From assembly GCA_021815805.1 (NCBI GenBank), contig JAKAZQ010000004.1:1-64000 (forward strand): a stretch of 64,000 nt of DNA, read 5' to 3'. The position numbers were made by a program, and so were the translations under genes. The DNA is from Pseudomonadota bacterium (GTDB lineage Bacteria; Pseudomonadota; Gammaproteobacteria; Burkholderiales; Burkholderiaceae_C). Positions within the stretch are counted from its first letter, which is position 1. The number at the start of each line of letters is the position of its first letter. The notes beneath the pieces are model-generated. The model had not been told where the DNA came from and searched no databases. It worked only from the letters and a program-made list of their open reading frames with translations. Positions 42,877 through 51,551 of the stretch are shown here, one piece after another.

Positions 42877-42929
42877 GCGCGGCCCCCTGCGGTATTTCAA
42901 CAGCCTGCTAGTCACGGATCCACGCCGGC

Positions 42930-43466
42930 ATGAAACTGCTGTTCGACTTTCTTCCCATCATCCTGTTTTTCGTCGCCTTCAAGCTGGGCGGCATCTATGT
43001 CGCGACGGCGACGGCGATCGTCGCCACCGTGCTGCAGATCGCCTGGGTGTGGCTGCGCGGGCGCCGCGTCGAGCCGATGCTTTGGGTCAGCCTGGTGATC
43101 GTGGTGCTGTTCGGCGGAGCCACGCTGCTGCTGCACGATGAAACCTTCATCAAGTGGAAGCCCACGGTGCTGTACTGGGTGTTCGCGCTGACCCTGGCCG
43201 GCGGGCAACTCGTGCTGCGGCGCAACCTGATCCGCTCGCTGCTGGGCAGCCAGCTCGAATTGCCGGACGCCGCGTGGGTCCGCCTCAACTGGTCGTGGGC
43301 GGCTTACTTCGGCGTGATGGGCGCGGCCAATCTCTGGGTCGCCTACAACTTCTCGACCGCGACCTGGGTGAATTTCAAGCTGTTCGGCAGCCTCGGCCTG
43401 ACCCTGGTGTTCGCGATCGTGCAGTCGCTGCTGATCGCCCGCTACCTGCCATCCAAGGCACCCTGA
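42930..43466 (+). CDS. yciB: Inner membrane-spanning protein YciB (septation protein A)
   Basis: A 178-residue protein with five to six hydrophobic segments. The family signature is clear: MKLLFDFLPIILFFVAFKLGGIYVATATAI, FIKWKPTVLYWVFAL, and WVNFKLFGSLGLTLVF. YciB is an inner-membrane protein linked to septation, elongasome function and envelope integrity. It lies 13 bases before bolA, probably in one operon (yciB-bolA and possibly ppiC). Confidence 0.95.
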   Translation: MKLLFDFLPIILFFVAFKLGGIYVATATAIVATVLQIAWVWLRGRRVEPMLWVSLVIVVLFGGATLLLHDETFIKWKPTVLYWVFALTLAGGQLVLRRNLIRSLLGSQLELPDAAWVRLNWSWAAYFGVMGAANLWVAYNFSTATWVNFKLFGSLGLTLVFAIVQSLLIARYLPSKAP

Positions 43467-43479
43467 GCGGGCGCCCGCC

Positions 43480-43737
43480 ATGAATCGTCGCGCGCGCATC
43501 GAGCAGCTGCTGCGGGAGGCCTTCCCCGGCGACACGGTGGAGGTCAGCGACCGCTCGCAGGAGCATCGCGGGCATGCCGGTTTCGACCCTGACGGCAGCC
43601 ATTTCCACGTCCGCGTGGACAGTGGGCGCTTCGCCGGAAAGGGCACTTTGGCGAGGCATCGCCTCGTGTATGATGCCCTCGGCCCTTTGTTGCGGCGGGA
43701 AGTGCATGCCATTACCCTGGATCTGCGCCTTCCGTGA
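43480..43737 (+). CDS. bolA: BolA-family protein
   Basis: An 85-residue protein of normal size. It shows RIEQLLREAFPGDTVEVSDRS, HFHVRVDSGRFAGKGTLARHRLVYDAL and LRREVHAITLDL. BolA-type proteins bind monothiol glutaredoxins with a shared [2Fe-2S] cluster, and some act as transcription factors. The gene is 13 bases downstream of yciB. Whether it is BolA or the IbaG paralogue cannot be settled from one sequence. Confidence 0.9.
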   Translation: MNRRARIEQLLREAFPGDTVEVSDRSQEHRGHAGFDPDGSHFHVRVDSGRFAGKGTLARHRLVYDALGPLLRREVHAITLDLRLP

Positions 43738-43921
43738 CGGCACATCCCCGGCAAGGCCATACGTGTAGCGCAGGGCGTTTCGCGCTGTCCGGGGTACGTT
43801 CGCAGTGCGCCGTCGGCGGCGCCTGCCGGCGAAACCAAGGGCGACGACTTGCGCTGCCGGCCTCCGGCATGAAGTCTGTATTTATTTCCCGGTTTTTCCA
43901 CCCTTTCTGGCTGATTGCTCC

Positions 43922-44713
43922 ATGACACTGATCCGCTCCAAGTTTCTGCCCGCTGCGCTTGCACTGGCCCTCGCCAGCCCCCTGGCGCTGGCGCAGACTG
44001 CCGCCACCGTGAACGGCAAGGCCATTCCCGAGTCCATGGTGGACGCCGTGGCCGCCAATCTGGCGAAGCATTCGGGTCAGCCGGTGACGCCGCAGCTCAA
44101 GGCCCAGATCAAGAAGGAAATGATCCTGCGCGAGGTGGTGGTGCAGCAGGCCGAGAAAATGGGCCTGCCGAAAAAACCTGAAATCCAGGATGAAATCGAA
44201 CTGGATCGCCAGAATGTGCTGATCCGCGCCGTGCTCGGCGACTACCTGAAAAAACATCCGATCAGCGACGCCGAGGTCCAGGCCAAGTACGACCAGTTCG
44301 CCAAGTCCTTCGGCTCGACCGAGTATGAGGCGCAGCACATCCTGGTGCCCACGCAAAAGGAAGCCGACAACATCATCGCCCAGCTCAAGAAGGGCGCCAA
44401 GTTCTCGGCCCTGGCCAAGAAGTATTCCAAGGACACCGGCTCTGCCGCGAACGGCGGAAACCTCGGCTGGTCGACCCCCGGTAACTTCGTGCCGCCGTTT
44501 GCCGAGGCCCTGACCAAGCTCAAGCCCGGCGAGTACACGACGACCCCGGTCAAGACCCAGTTCGGCTGGCATGTGATCAAGCTCGACAAGACGCGCCCGG
44601 CGAAGCCGCCTGCGCTGCAACAACTGCGCCCGCAGATCATGCAGGAGCTGCAGCGCGAAGCCATCCAGAAGTACCAGCAGGAATTGCTGGCGAACGCCAA
44701 GATCACCGAGTAA
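43922..44713 (+). CDS. Periplasmic parvulin-type peptidyl-prolyl isomerase (PpiC/SurA family)
   Basis: A 263-residue protein. A signal peptide (SKFLPAALALALASPLALAQ) is followed by an N-terminal SurA-like helical region. The rotamase domain, residues ~135-230, shows EYEAQHILVPTQKEADNIIAQLKKGAKFSALAKKYSKD, GGNLGWSTPGNFVPPFAEAL and FGWHVIKLD. It assists outer-membrane protein folding in the periplasm. The start at 43922 is the ATG where the signal peptide begins. A strong terminator follows 39 bases after the stop. Confidence 0.92.
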   Translation: MTLIRSKFLPAALALALASPLALAQTAATVNGKAIPESMVDAVAANLAKHSGQPVTPQLKAQIKKEMILREVVVQQAEKMGLPKKPEIQDEIELDRQNVLIRAVLGDYLKKHPISDAEVQAKYDQFAKSFGSTEYEAQHILVPTQKEADNIIAQLKKGAKFSALAKKYSKDTGSAANGGNLGWSTPGNFVPPFAEALTKLKPGEYTTTPVKTQFGWHVIKLDKTRPAKPPALQQLRPQIMQELQREAIQKYQQELLANAKITE

Positions 44714-44752
44714 GCGTCAAGCGCGCGGTCGATCTGCACCGATCTGCACCCA

Positions 44753-44775
44753 GCCGGCCCGCGGGCCGGCTTTTT
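44753..44775 (+). terminator. Rho-independent terminator after the PpiC-type gene
   Basis: GCCGGCCC-GC-GGGCCGGC forms a perfect 8-bp G+C-rich stem followed directly by TTTTT. It is the clearest intrinsic terminator in the window. Confidence 0.85.
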
Positions 44776-44821
44776 CATGGGATCGGCCCGCCGGCCGGCC
44801 TTTTCATGCGCTCGGCCCGGC
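44764..44821. repeat. 29-bp tandem duplication of the terminator region
   Basis: GGCCGGC-TTTTTCATGGG... (44764-44792) and GGCCGGC-CTTTTCATGCG... (44793-44821) match at 25 of 29 positions. The second copy carries the stop codon of ftsH on the minus strand (TCA at 44804-44806). The last residues of that protease are therefore encoded by duplicated terminator DNA. Confidence 0.7.
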
Positions 44822-46714
44822 TGCCGGCATGCCCGATGCCCCGGGAGTCTGCGCGAGCTGGCGCAACTCGGCCTCGCCCAGGGTTTCCTGCTGCAGCAGC
44901 AGCGCAGCGCCCTGCTGCAGCGTATCGCGGCGCCGCTGCAGGATGTCGCGCGCCTGCTCGAACGCCGCGCCGACCAGCTCACGCACCGCGCAGTCGATCT
45001 CGCGCGCGGTCTGCTCGCTGTAGTTCCGCTGAGGCGGCACCGGTGTGCCCAGCATGTTCTGCGGCGGATCCTCGAGCGCGACCTGCCCCAGCGCGTCCAC
45101 CATCGCATAGCGCGTGACCATGCTGCGCGCGATATCGCTGACCTTGGCCAGGTCGTCGGCGGCGCCCGTCGACAGGACGCCGAACACCAGCGATTCGGCA
45201 GCCCGTCCGCCCATCAGCACGGCCATCTTGTGTTCGAGCTCCTTGCGCGTCATGAGATAGCGATCCTCGGTCGGTCGCTGGATGGTGTAGCCGAGCGCCC
45301 CGATGCCGCGCGGGATGATCGACACCTTGTGCACGACCTCGCTGCCGGGCAGGCTCATGGCCACCAGCGCATGCCCCATCTCGTGATAGGCCACCGTCTC
45401 GCGCTCATGCGCGTTGAGCAGCCGATTGCGCTTTTCCAGGCCGGCGACAATGCGCTCGACGGCGCGCGTGAAATGCGCCGGGGTCACGCTCTGGGCGTTC
45501 TCGCGCGTCGCCAGCAGCGCGGCCTCGTTGACCAGGTTCGCCAGATCCGCGCCCGAGAAGCCGGGAGTCAGCGCGGCCACCTGCTCCAGGCTCACCGAGG
45601 CATCCAGACGCACCTTGCGCGCATGCACGCGCAGGATCTGCACCCGGCCGATCTTGTCCGGGCGATCCACCAGCACCTGGCGATCGAAGCGGCCGGCGCG
45701 CAGCAAGGCGGGGTCGAGGATCTCCGGGCGATTGGTGGCGGCGAGGATCACCAGCCCCGAACTGGGGTCGAAGCCGTCGAGTTCGACCAGCAGTTGATTC
45801 AAGGTCTGTTCCTTCTCGTCGTGGCCGCCGCCGAACGGCGCGGCGGCGCGGGCACGCCCGAGCGCATCGAGTTCGTCGATGAAAATGATGGCAGGTGCCT
45901 TCGCGCGCGCCTGCTCGAACAGGTCGCGAACCCGCGCCGCGCCGACGCCGACGAACATCTCGACGAACTCCGAGCCACTGATCGAAAAAAACGGAACCCC
46001 CGCCTCCCCGGCGACCGCGCGCGCCAGCAGGGTCTTGCCCGTGCCCGGCGGGCCGACCAGCAGGATGCCCTTGGGCGCGCGCGCGCCCAGGCGCCCGTGG
46101 CTCTGCGGATCCTTGAGGAACTCGACCACCTCCTGCAGTTCCTGCTTGGCTTCATCGACTCCGGCGACGTCGTCGTAACTCACGCCGGTGCTGTTCTCCA
46201 TGTAGACCCTGGCGCGGCTCCTGCCAATCGACATGAAGCCGCCGCCCAGCCCCTGTCGATCCGCGAAGCGGCGCACCATGAAGTACCACACGCCGAAGAA
46301 CATCAGGGCCGGCAACATCCAGGACAGCAGGTTGGACAGCCAGGCGCTGCTCGGGAGTTGGGAATAGCGCACGCCATAGCGCTGCAGTTGCTGCGCCATC
46401 TGCGGATCCACCCGCCGCGCCACGATCTTGCGCGTCCCATCGCCGGCGACTTCGCGCAACGTGCCGGTGACGCTCTGCTCGCCGACGGCGACATCGCGCA
46501 GCCGCCCCTGCTGGAGATCGCTCATGAACTCGCTGTACGGCACGGTGCGCACGTCACCGCTGCCCTGCAGCAGGATCTGCACCGCCCAGAACACGAGCAG
46601 GGCGATCAGCCAGTAGCCGACATGAATGCGTGCTCCGGGCTGCAGGCGCGGCAGGCGCCTGCGGGCCTTGCCGGAAGCGGAGCGGCGATCCGGCTGCTGT
46701 ACGGGCTCGGCCAT
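44804..46714 (-). CDS. ftsH: FtsH-family membrane AAA+ zinc metalloprotease
   Basis: A 636-residue protein. A basic N-terminus and membrane segment ([18 protein letters not shown]) are followed by a short periplasmic domain and a second membrane segment ([16 protein letters not shown]). The AAA+ module has Walker A GPPGTGKT near 222, Walker [15 protein letters not shown] region [22 protein letters not shown], and the zinc site HEMGH near 441. FtsH degrades misfolded membrane proteins and short-lived regulators. There is no yhbY/rlmE neighbour, so it may be an additional paralogue rather than the primary FtsH. The C-terminal tail is short and Ala/Pro-rich. Confidence 0.93.
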   Translation of the reverse strand: MAEPVQQPDRRSASGKARRRLPRLQPGARIHVGYWLIALLVFWAVQILLQGSGDVRTVPYSEFMSDLQQGRLRDVAVGEQSVTGTLREVAGDGTRKIVARRVDPQMAQQLQRYGVRYSQLPSSAWLSNLLSWMLPALMFFGVWYFMVRRFADRQGLGGGFMSIGRSRARVYMENSTGVSYDDVAGVDEAKQELQEVVEFLKDPQSHGRLGARAPKGILLVGPPGTGKTLLARAVAGEAGVPFFSISGSEFVEMFVGVGAARVRDLFEQARAKAPAIIFIDELDALGRARAAAPFGGGHDEKEQTLNQLLVELDGFDPSSGLVILAATNRPEILDPALLRAGRFDRQVLVDRPDKIGRVQILRVHARKVRLDASVSLEQVAALTPGFSGADLANLVNEAALLATRENAQSVTPAHFTRAVERIVAGLEKRNRLLNAHERETVAYHEMGHALVAMSLPGSEVVHKVSIIPRGIGALGYTIQRPTEDRYLMTRKELEHKMAVLMGGRAAESLVFGVLSTGAADDLAKVSDIARSMVTRYAMVDALGQVALEDPPQNMLGTPVPPQRNYSEQTAREIDCAVRELVGAAFEQARDILQRRRDTLQQGAALLLQQETLGEAELRQLAQTPGASGMPAAGPSA

Positions 46715-46772
46715 GTTCGGCCCCCTCGGGAAGCTCGCGATGCTTCCAGCATACCCCTGGGGGATCCGCGAA

Positions 46773-47495
46773 TCACTCCTCCGACATGATCAACATCCAT
46801 GCCGCGCGCAATTGCAGCGGCAATCCCGCCACGAACATGGCCAGCCCGGCGTAATGCTGGTCCTGCAGCGGCGTCAGGTTCCACAGGCACAGCACATCCA
46901 GGTACGGCATGTACAGCACGTGCGGGCTCCACACCCAGACCGCCGCCACCAGCATCATCGGCAGCGAAGCCAGCCAAATCACCAGCCCGGCCAGCCAGCG
47001 CCGTCGCACGCCGCGACTGCCATCGAGCACCTGGGCCCAGATCATCAGCCCGCCGAGCAGCAGCAGCACGCCGATGGGCGCGCTGAACACGGCGTTCGAC
47101 AGCGCCGCGTCGAACACCCCGGGCACGTTCAGCGCAAGCGTCAGCAGCACGAACACCGCCACCGCCACCCAGGGGTCGAGCAGCCACTGCGACCACCAGC
47201 GCTGCGCCGGTTCATGCCATGCACGCCGCGCTTCGTACGGTATGCCGAGCAACAGCAGGGGCGATACGCCCTGCCCCAGCAGCATGAGCGCGGCGGCGTA
47301 GGCGCTCATCGACTGCAACGGGTTGTGCAGGCCCCACGCCGCGCTGACGGTCAGTGCGCAGCCGAGGCCGAAACTCGCCATGCGCCACGCCGACCAGCCG
47401 CGGCGCCAGGCCTGCCAGGCATGGATCGACAGCGCGAGCGAGACGCCGAGCACCCACCCGGCCCACGCCGCGCCATGCCACGCGCCGCCGCTCAT
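46773..47495 (-). CDS. ctaG: Cytochrome c oxidase assembly factor (caa3_CtaG family)
   Basis: A 240-residue membrane protein with about seven hydrophobic segments. It carries the Caa3_CtaG pattern HNPLQSMSAYAAALMLLGQGVSPLLLLGIP and WVWSPHVLYMPYLDVLCLWNLTPLQDQHYAGLAMFVAG with conserved histidines. It is needed for copper insertion or assembly of B-type oxidases. It is the distal gene of the oxidase cluster on the minus strand, 87 bases beyond the SCO gene. Confidence 0.88.
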   Translation of the reverse strand: MSGGAWHGAAWAGWVLGVSLALSIHAWQAWRRGWSAWRMASFGLGCALTVSAAWGLHNPLQSMSAYAAALMLLGQGVSPLLLLGIPYEARRAWHEPAQRWWSQWLLDPWVAVAVFVLLTLALNVPGVFDAALSNAVFSAPIGVLLLLGGLMIWAQVLDGSRGVRRRWLAGLVIWLASLPMMLVAAVWVWSPHVLYMPYLDVLCLWNLTPLQDQHYAGLAMFVAGLPLQLRAAWMLIMSEE

Positions 47496-47582
47496 GCGCC
47501 GCGCCCTCCCCGGCGGCGCGCCGTGCCGCGCCGCGTCGCCACGCTGCCCGCAGGAGCGCCATGCGCGCGGGTCATCGGCCGA

Positions 47583-48248
47583 TCAGGCCGCGGCGGGCAG
47601 GTCATGCCGCCCGCGCAGCAGCGCCCGCAGATCGCCCAGCAACAGGCCGTGCGCGAGCAGTTGCGCGTAGCCGTAGCGCGCGCGCAGCCGCCCGTGCGGG
47701 CCGACCAGGGTGACACTGGCGGTGTGATCGATCCAGTACTCGGAGTCTCCCCGCGACCCCGCCACCCGACGCCAGTGCACGCCCCATTGCGCGGCCGCGC
47801 GCGCCGTGTCGGCGGCGTCGCCGCGCAGCCCGATGGCCGCGGGAAGCAGCGCGTCGAGGTAACTGCGCAGCAGGCCCGCCGTGTCGCGCTGCGGATCCAG
47901 CGTGACGAACACCACATGCACATCCCGCGCACGCGGGCCGAGTCGATCCAGCACATGCGCCAGGCGCGCCAGGGTCAGCGGACAGACGTCCGGACAATGC
48001 GTGTAGCCGAAGAACACCAGGGTCAACGCGCCGCGCTCGGCGCGCCACGCGAAGCCTTGTCCATGGGTGTCCAGCAGGCCCCGGAAGGCCGGCGCAGCAC
48101 GCCTGTGGAGGCGCTCGCCGTGCAGGTGCGGGCCGGCGCCGCCGACGCGGCCGAGGGCCCAGAACAGGCCTAGCAGCAGCGCGCAGGCCAGCGTTGCGCG
48201 CGCCGCCGAAGCACGCCACGACGCAGGCACCGCGGGTGCCGGCGTCAT
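47583..48248 (-). CDS. SCO1/SenC-type copper chaperone
   Basis: A 221-residue protein. A membrane anchor (ATLACALLLGLFWALG) is followed by a thioredoxin-fold domain. The copper site is CPDVCP in FFGYTHCPDVCPLTLARL, with the distal histidine in WIDHTASVTLVGPHG. SCO proteins deliver copper to the CuA site of subunit II. It lies 10 bases after coxA. The start at 48248 is preferred over 48284 because the latter would overlap coxA. Confidence 0.92.
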   Translation of the reverse strand: MTPAPAVPASWRASAARATLACALLLGLFWALGRVGGAGPHLHGERLHRRAAPAFRGLLDTHGQGFAWRAERGALTLVFFGYTHCPDVCPLTLARLAHVLDRLGPRARDVHVVFVTLDPQRDTAGLLRSYLDALLPAAIGLRGDAADTARAAAQWGVHWRRVAGSRGDSEYWIDHTASVTLVGPHGRLRARYGYAQLLAHGLLLGDLRALLRGRHDLPAAA

Positions 48249-48258
48249 GCCTGCGATG

Positions 48259-49962
48259 TCACCAGACACGGAATCCCACGGCATGGATCGGATGCGTGAT
48301 CATCGGCCACAGCGTCGGGATGTACACCGCCAGCGTGATGACCAGCGTGACCACGGTCCAGAAACCGAGGTGCTCGCACATCGCGGCGATGCGCGACTGC
48401 TCGGGGCCGGTGATCACCTGCGCGAACGGGATGCTGTGCATGGCGCGCTCGTCGCGCGCGCCGAACAGGGTGCCGAAAAAGCTGATGAAAAACGCCAGGG
48501 CCCCCAGCGCGGCGATGACCCCGCCGATGCCGACGATGATCAAGGCTGCGTGCACGGCGCCATACAGGCGCATGTACTCGGCATGCGGCAACGCCGAAAT
48601 CCAGGCGCGGCGCGGCACGCCGTCGAGCCCCGCCCAGTGGCCTGCGAAGCCCCACACCATGAGCCCGATGAACCACAGCCACACGCCGAGCAAGGCCAGA
48701 CGCGGCGCGAACAGGCGGCGCCCGCTGAGGTGCGGCAGCAGCCAGCAGCTCACCCCCATGAACACCAGCGTGGTCATGGTGCCGACCGTCAGGTGGAAGT
48801 GCGCGGGAATCCACAGCGTGTTGTGCACCACGTTGTCGAGCTGCCAGCTCGCGTTCACGATGCCGCCCGCGCCGCCGAAGATGAAGCTCACCAGCGCCAG
48901 CACCTGCGCCGCCACGGAAGGGTCGTCCCAGGGCAGCGCCGTCCACCAGCCCATGAGGCCCCTGCCGCCGCGCCGGCGCCCCGCGTATTCCAGGCTCAGC
49001 GCCACGGTGAACGCGGTGATCAGGCTGGGAATGGCCACCGACAGCGTCAGCGCCGTGACCACGCCCTTGATCACGGGCGCGATGCCCGGATCGGTGAACT
49101 GGTGGTGGGTGCCCACGGGCACCGAGAACACCATCAGCAGCAGGAAGGCCAGGCGCGCCAGCGGATCCGACACCAGCTTGCCGCCGGCCTGGCGCGGCAG
49201 CAAGGCGTAGATGGAGATGTACCCCGGCATCAGCCAGTAGTAGACGATCGGATGCCCGGTCCACCAGAACAGCGTGCGCGCGAGCAGCGGGTCGATGGTC
49301 GAGGTCATGCCCAGCGACCACGGATCGAGCATCAGCACGGCCTCGGCCGCCGCACCCAGCGCGGCGAGCAGCCACATGAGCAGGATGCTGGCGCTCATGA
49401 AGGTCACCAGCGGCGTGAGCTTTCCGGGGTTGGCGCGTTTCCAGCGCGCGCGCATGTCCAGCACCACGATCAGCGGCAGCAGGCTGGCCACGACCACCAG
49501 CGTGATCCCCAGGTAGAAGTACGGGCTGCCCTTGAGCGGCGGATAGAACGTGTACAGCACGCTCGACGAATTGTCGAACATGGCATACGCCGCCATCAGC
49601 GTGCCCAGCAGCATCAACCCGTAGGTGACCCAGCCCAGCGCCAGGTTCGGGCGCAGTTCGAGCTCGCGCGACGGCAGGTAGATCAGCCAGCCCGAGATGG
49701 TGAAGAACGTGAACACGAAGGCGTTCAGCACGCCGTGCATGGTCAGGCCCTGGTAGTAGGTCTTGAGGAACGGCGCCAGATAGGGGTAGAGATTGATCCC
49801 GGCGTAGTTCGCGCCTTGCAGCACGCCGATGGAAATGCCCACGACCAGGGCGCAGAAACCCGTCACCCAGAACGTCAGCAGCAGGCGCTTGGCAGCGGCC
49901 ACGTCCTGCGTCACCGGGATCGACGCCCGGCCCTGTCCCGCACTCGACATCACGGCGCTCAT
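48259..49962 (-). CDS. Cytochrome c oxidase subunit I, B-family (ba3-type)
   Basis: A 567-residue heme-copper oxidase subunit with about 13 membrane helices. Visible signatures are [21 protein letters not shown] (low-spin heme ligand), [25 protein letters not shown] (CuB histidine and cross-linked Tyr), [11 protein letters not shown] (CuB His-His), and [16 protein letters not shown] (heme ligands). The sequence type and short subunit II point to the B (ba3) family, with high oxygen affinity. It overlaps coxB by four bases. Confidence 0.94.
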   Translation of the reverse strand: MSAVMSSAGQGRASIPVTQDVAAAKRLLLTFWVTGFCALVVGISIGVLQGANYAGINLYPYLAPFLKTYYQGLTMHGVLNAFVFTFFTISGWLIYLPSRELELRPNLALGWVTYGLMLLGTLMAAYAMFDNSSSVLYTFYPPLKGSPYFYLGITLVVVASLLPLIVVLDMRARWKRANPGKLTPLVTFMSASILLMWLLAALGAAAEAVLMLDPWSLGMTSTIDPLLARTLFWWTGHPIVYYWLMPGYISIYALLPRQAGGKLVSDPLARLAFLLLMVFSVPVGTHHQFTDPGIAPVIKGVVTALTLSVAIPSLITAFTVALSLEYAGRRRGGRGLMGWWTALPWDDPSVAAQVLALVSFIFGGAGGIVNASWQLDNVVHNTLWIPAHFHLTVGTMTTLVFMGVSCWLLPHLSGRRLFAPRLALLGVWLWFIGLMVWGFAGHWAGLDGVPRRAWISALPHAEYMRLYGAVHAALIIVGIGGVIAALGALAFFISFFGTLFGARDERAMHSIPFAQVITGPEQSRIAAMCEHLGFWTVVTLVITLAVYIPTLWPMITHPIHAVGFRVW

Positions 49963-50495
49963 GCCTTCTTGCTCCCGGTGATCACGATCTTGCCGATCAT
50001 CGCCTGATGCCCGGCGCCGCAGTATTCATTGCAGATGATGTAGTAGGTCCCGGGCTTGTCGAAGGTGTAGCTGACATGCCCGATGACTCCGGGAATGGCG
50101 GTGAGGTTGATGCTCGTGCCCTGGATCTCGAAGCCGTGCAGCACATCCCCGCTGGTGACGTAGAAGGTGACGTGCGCGCCCACCGGCAGGGTCAGCGGCG
50201 TGGCCGTGCCGGGCGTCCATGACCAGATGCGCCCCATCTCGTACACGTTGTAGCTGTCGGGGCCCGTCTGCCGGACGCCGCTGCCCTGGAAGTCGGCCAG
50301 GGTCGCCGCAGTGTTGGGATCGGCGTAGATGCGCGCCGTCTTGGCGACAACGCCGTAGTCGTGCACCACCAGGTACACGGCGGCGATGAACAGCACCGTG
50401 ATCATCACCACCGAGATGAACACCCACGCGCGCTCGTGGCGCTGCGCCGCGTGGTGGAATCGGCTCTCGAACTCGTCTTTCGGGATCGCACTCAT
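49959..50495 (-). CDS. Cytochrome c oxidase subunit II, B-family
   Basis: A 178-residue protein. One N-terminal membrane helix ([21 protein letters not shown]) is followed by a cupredoxin domain with the CuA site [14 protein letters not shown] and an upstream histidine in DVLHGFEI. It accepts electrons from cytochrome c. It is shorter than A-type subunit II, as expected for ba3 oxidases. The gene lies between a 66-residue membrane protein and coxA. Confidence 0.94.
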   Translation of the reverse strand: MSAIPKDEFESRFHHAAQRHERAWVFISVVMITVLFIAAVYLVVHDYGVVAKTARIYADPNTAATLADFQGSGVRQTGPDSYNVYEMGRIWSWTPGTATPLTLPVGAHVTFYVTSGDVLHGFEIQGTSINLTAIPGVIGHVSYTFDKPGTYYIICNEYCGAGHQAMIGKIVITGSKKA

Positions 50496-50504
50496 CGCAG
50501 CTCC

Positions 50505-50705
50505 TCAGGCGTGCAGGGAAAAGAAGCCCGCGACCATCGCCCACAGCGCGACCACGACCACGAACAGGCTGCCGACGATCACCCACGCACCCATCGGACG
50601 GGCGAATTGCAGGTCTGGCGGCGGCCAGTCGGCCTCCGCCAGCGCAGGGCTGCCAGGACGCTTGCCGGAAATCGGCAGGGGCTCGTAGGGGTTTTCCACA
50701 GACAT
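50505..50705 (-). CDS. Small single-helix protein, probable oxidase accessory subunit
   Basis: A 66-residue protein from the ATG at 50705, preceded by AAGGAGCC. A Pro-rich N-terminal half (EADWPPPDLQFARP) is followed by one membrane helix (WVIVGSLFVVVVALWAMVAGFF). Small one-helix subunits (IIa) precede subunit II in several ba3-oxidase operons. Only position and shape support the role; I know no sequence signature. Confidence 0.65.
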   Translation of the reverse strand: MSVENPYEPLPISGKRPGSPALAEADWPPPDLQFARPMGAWVIVGSLFVVVVALWAMVAGFFSLHA

Positions 50706-50730
50706 CGAAAAGGCTCCTTGAACGACGGAT

Positions 50731-50754
50731 CCCGCGGCGTCACGCAACCGCGGG
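50731..50754. promoter_or_regulatory. Hairpin in the leader of the oxidase operon
   Basis: CCCGCGG and CCGCGGG form a perfect 7-bp stem with a 10-base loop, 25 bases upstream of the small-subunit start at 50705. Confidence 0.4.
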
Positions 50755-50762
50755 GGTGGTGC

Positions 50763-50800
50763 TGCATGCGGGAATCAAGATAGTTTCGGCCCCGCATGCA
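50763..50800. promoter_or_regulatory. Perfect 10-bp-arm inverted repeat upstream of the oxidase operon
   Basis: TGCATGCGGG and CCCGCATGCA are exact inverted repeats with an 18-base spacer that contains an A+T-rich stretch. It lies between the DUF2214 gene and the oxidase operon. It could act as terminator for the former or operator for the latter; no T-run favours the first. Confidence 0.4.
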
Positions 50801-50895
50801 TCGCTTGCGCTTCGTCATGCCGCGTGGGTTCCAAATGCGACAAACAATGCAAAATATTTCGCGCTCCGGGCAGGCCGGCGCCTGCGGGCCGTTGG

Positions 50896-51336
50896 CTACA
50901 GGCCATACGCGAGCAGCACTCCGAACAGCGGCAGCACGACCAGGATGTGCGCCTGCCACATCAGCCAGCGCCGCTGCGCGCGGATCTGCGCCGCCTCGGG
51001 AACACGAGCCTGGCGACACCAGCGCTGCAATTCCCGGCGTGACGGCAGCCCCATCAGCAGCATCGCGACGAACAGTGCGAGCTTGATACGGAACAGGGGA
51101 TTCGAGACGTACCAGACGGGTCCCTTCGCGCCGAACCACAGGTGGGCCAGGCCGCTGGCGGCGACGGCCAGGAAACTCGCCCAGCACCAGTTGTCCAGGC
51201 GCAGCAGGCGCTGCAGCAGGGCCTCGCGATGCGCCAGCACCTCGGGGCGCATCAGCGCCACCTTCGCGCTGAGAAACACCACCAGGCCGAGCACCGCGGA
51301 AATGTGCAGGTAGGTCAGCAGGCTCTCGAGCAGCAT
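50896..51336 (-). CDS. DUF2214-family membrane protein
   Basis: A 146-residue protein with four hydrophobic segments. The family pattern is recognisable: LLTYLHISAVLGLVVFLSAKVALM, LLRLDNWCWASFLAVAASGLAHLWFGAKGPVWYVSNPLFRIKLALFVAMLLMGLPS. Conserved His (YLHI) and the GKGPxxYxxNPLFxxKL-type motif are present. The function is unknown. It lies upstream of the ba3 oxidase operon on the same strand, and an NsrR-like palindrome sits 30 bases before its start. Confidence 0.75.
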   Translation of the reverse strand: MLLESLLTYLHISAVLGLVVFLSAKVALMRPEVLAHREALLQRLLRLDNWCWASFLAVAASGLAHLWFGAKGPVWYVSNPLFRIKLALFVAMLLMGLPSRRELQRWCRQARVPEAAQIRAQRRWLMWQAHILVVLPLFGVLLAYGL

Positions 51337-51366
51337 GGTGGCTTGGCCCGGCGCGGCCGGGCCATT

Positions 51367-51389
51367 TAGATGAATGTTTCATACATCTT
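51367..51389 (-). promoter_or_regulatory. NsrR-like 23-bp palindrome upstream of the DUF2214 gene
   Basis: Read on the minus strand the site begins AAGATGTAT and ends ACATTCATCTA. This follows the 11-1-11 layout of NsrR sites (AAGATGYAT ... ATRCATCTT), with 8 of 11 symmetric pairs matching. It sits 30 bp upstream of the DUF2214 start in an island of A+T-rich sequence. NsrR is an iron-sulfur repressor that responds to nitric oxide. The match was made by eye. Confidence 0.45.
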
Positions 51390-51551
51390 ATAGCCGGACG
51401 AAGCGCTGGGCAAGCGCAAACAGCCCAGCGTGAGCGCGCCATTGCCGCCGCATGAACTCCGGCGCGACACGCTCCACGACGCGCATGCGCGGGCGATCAT
51501 CGGCGGCGAGCCCCGGCCGACGCCAGGAGCCGCCCGGAGAACCCGCCCGTC

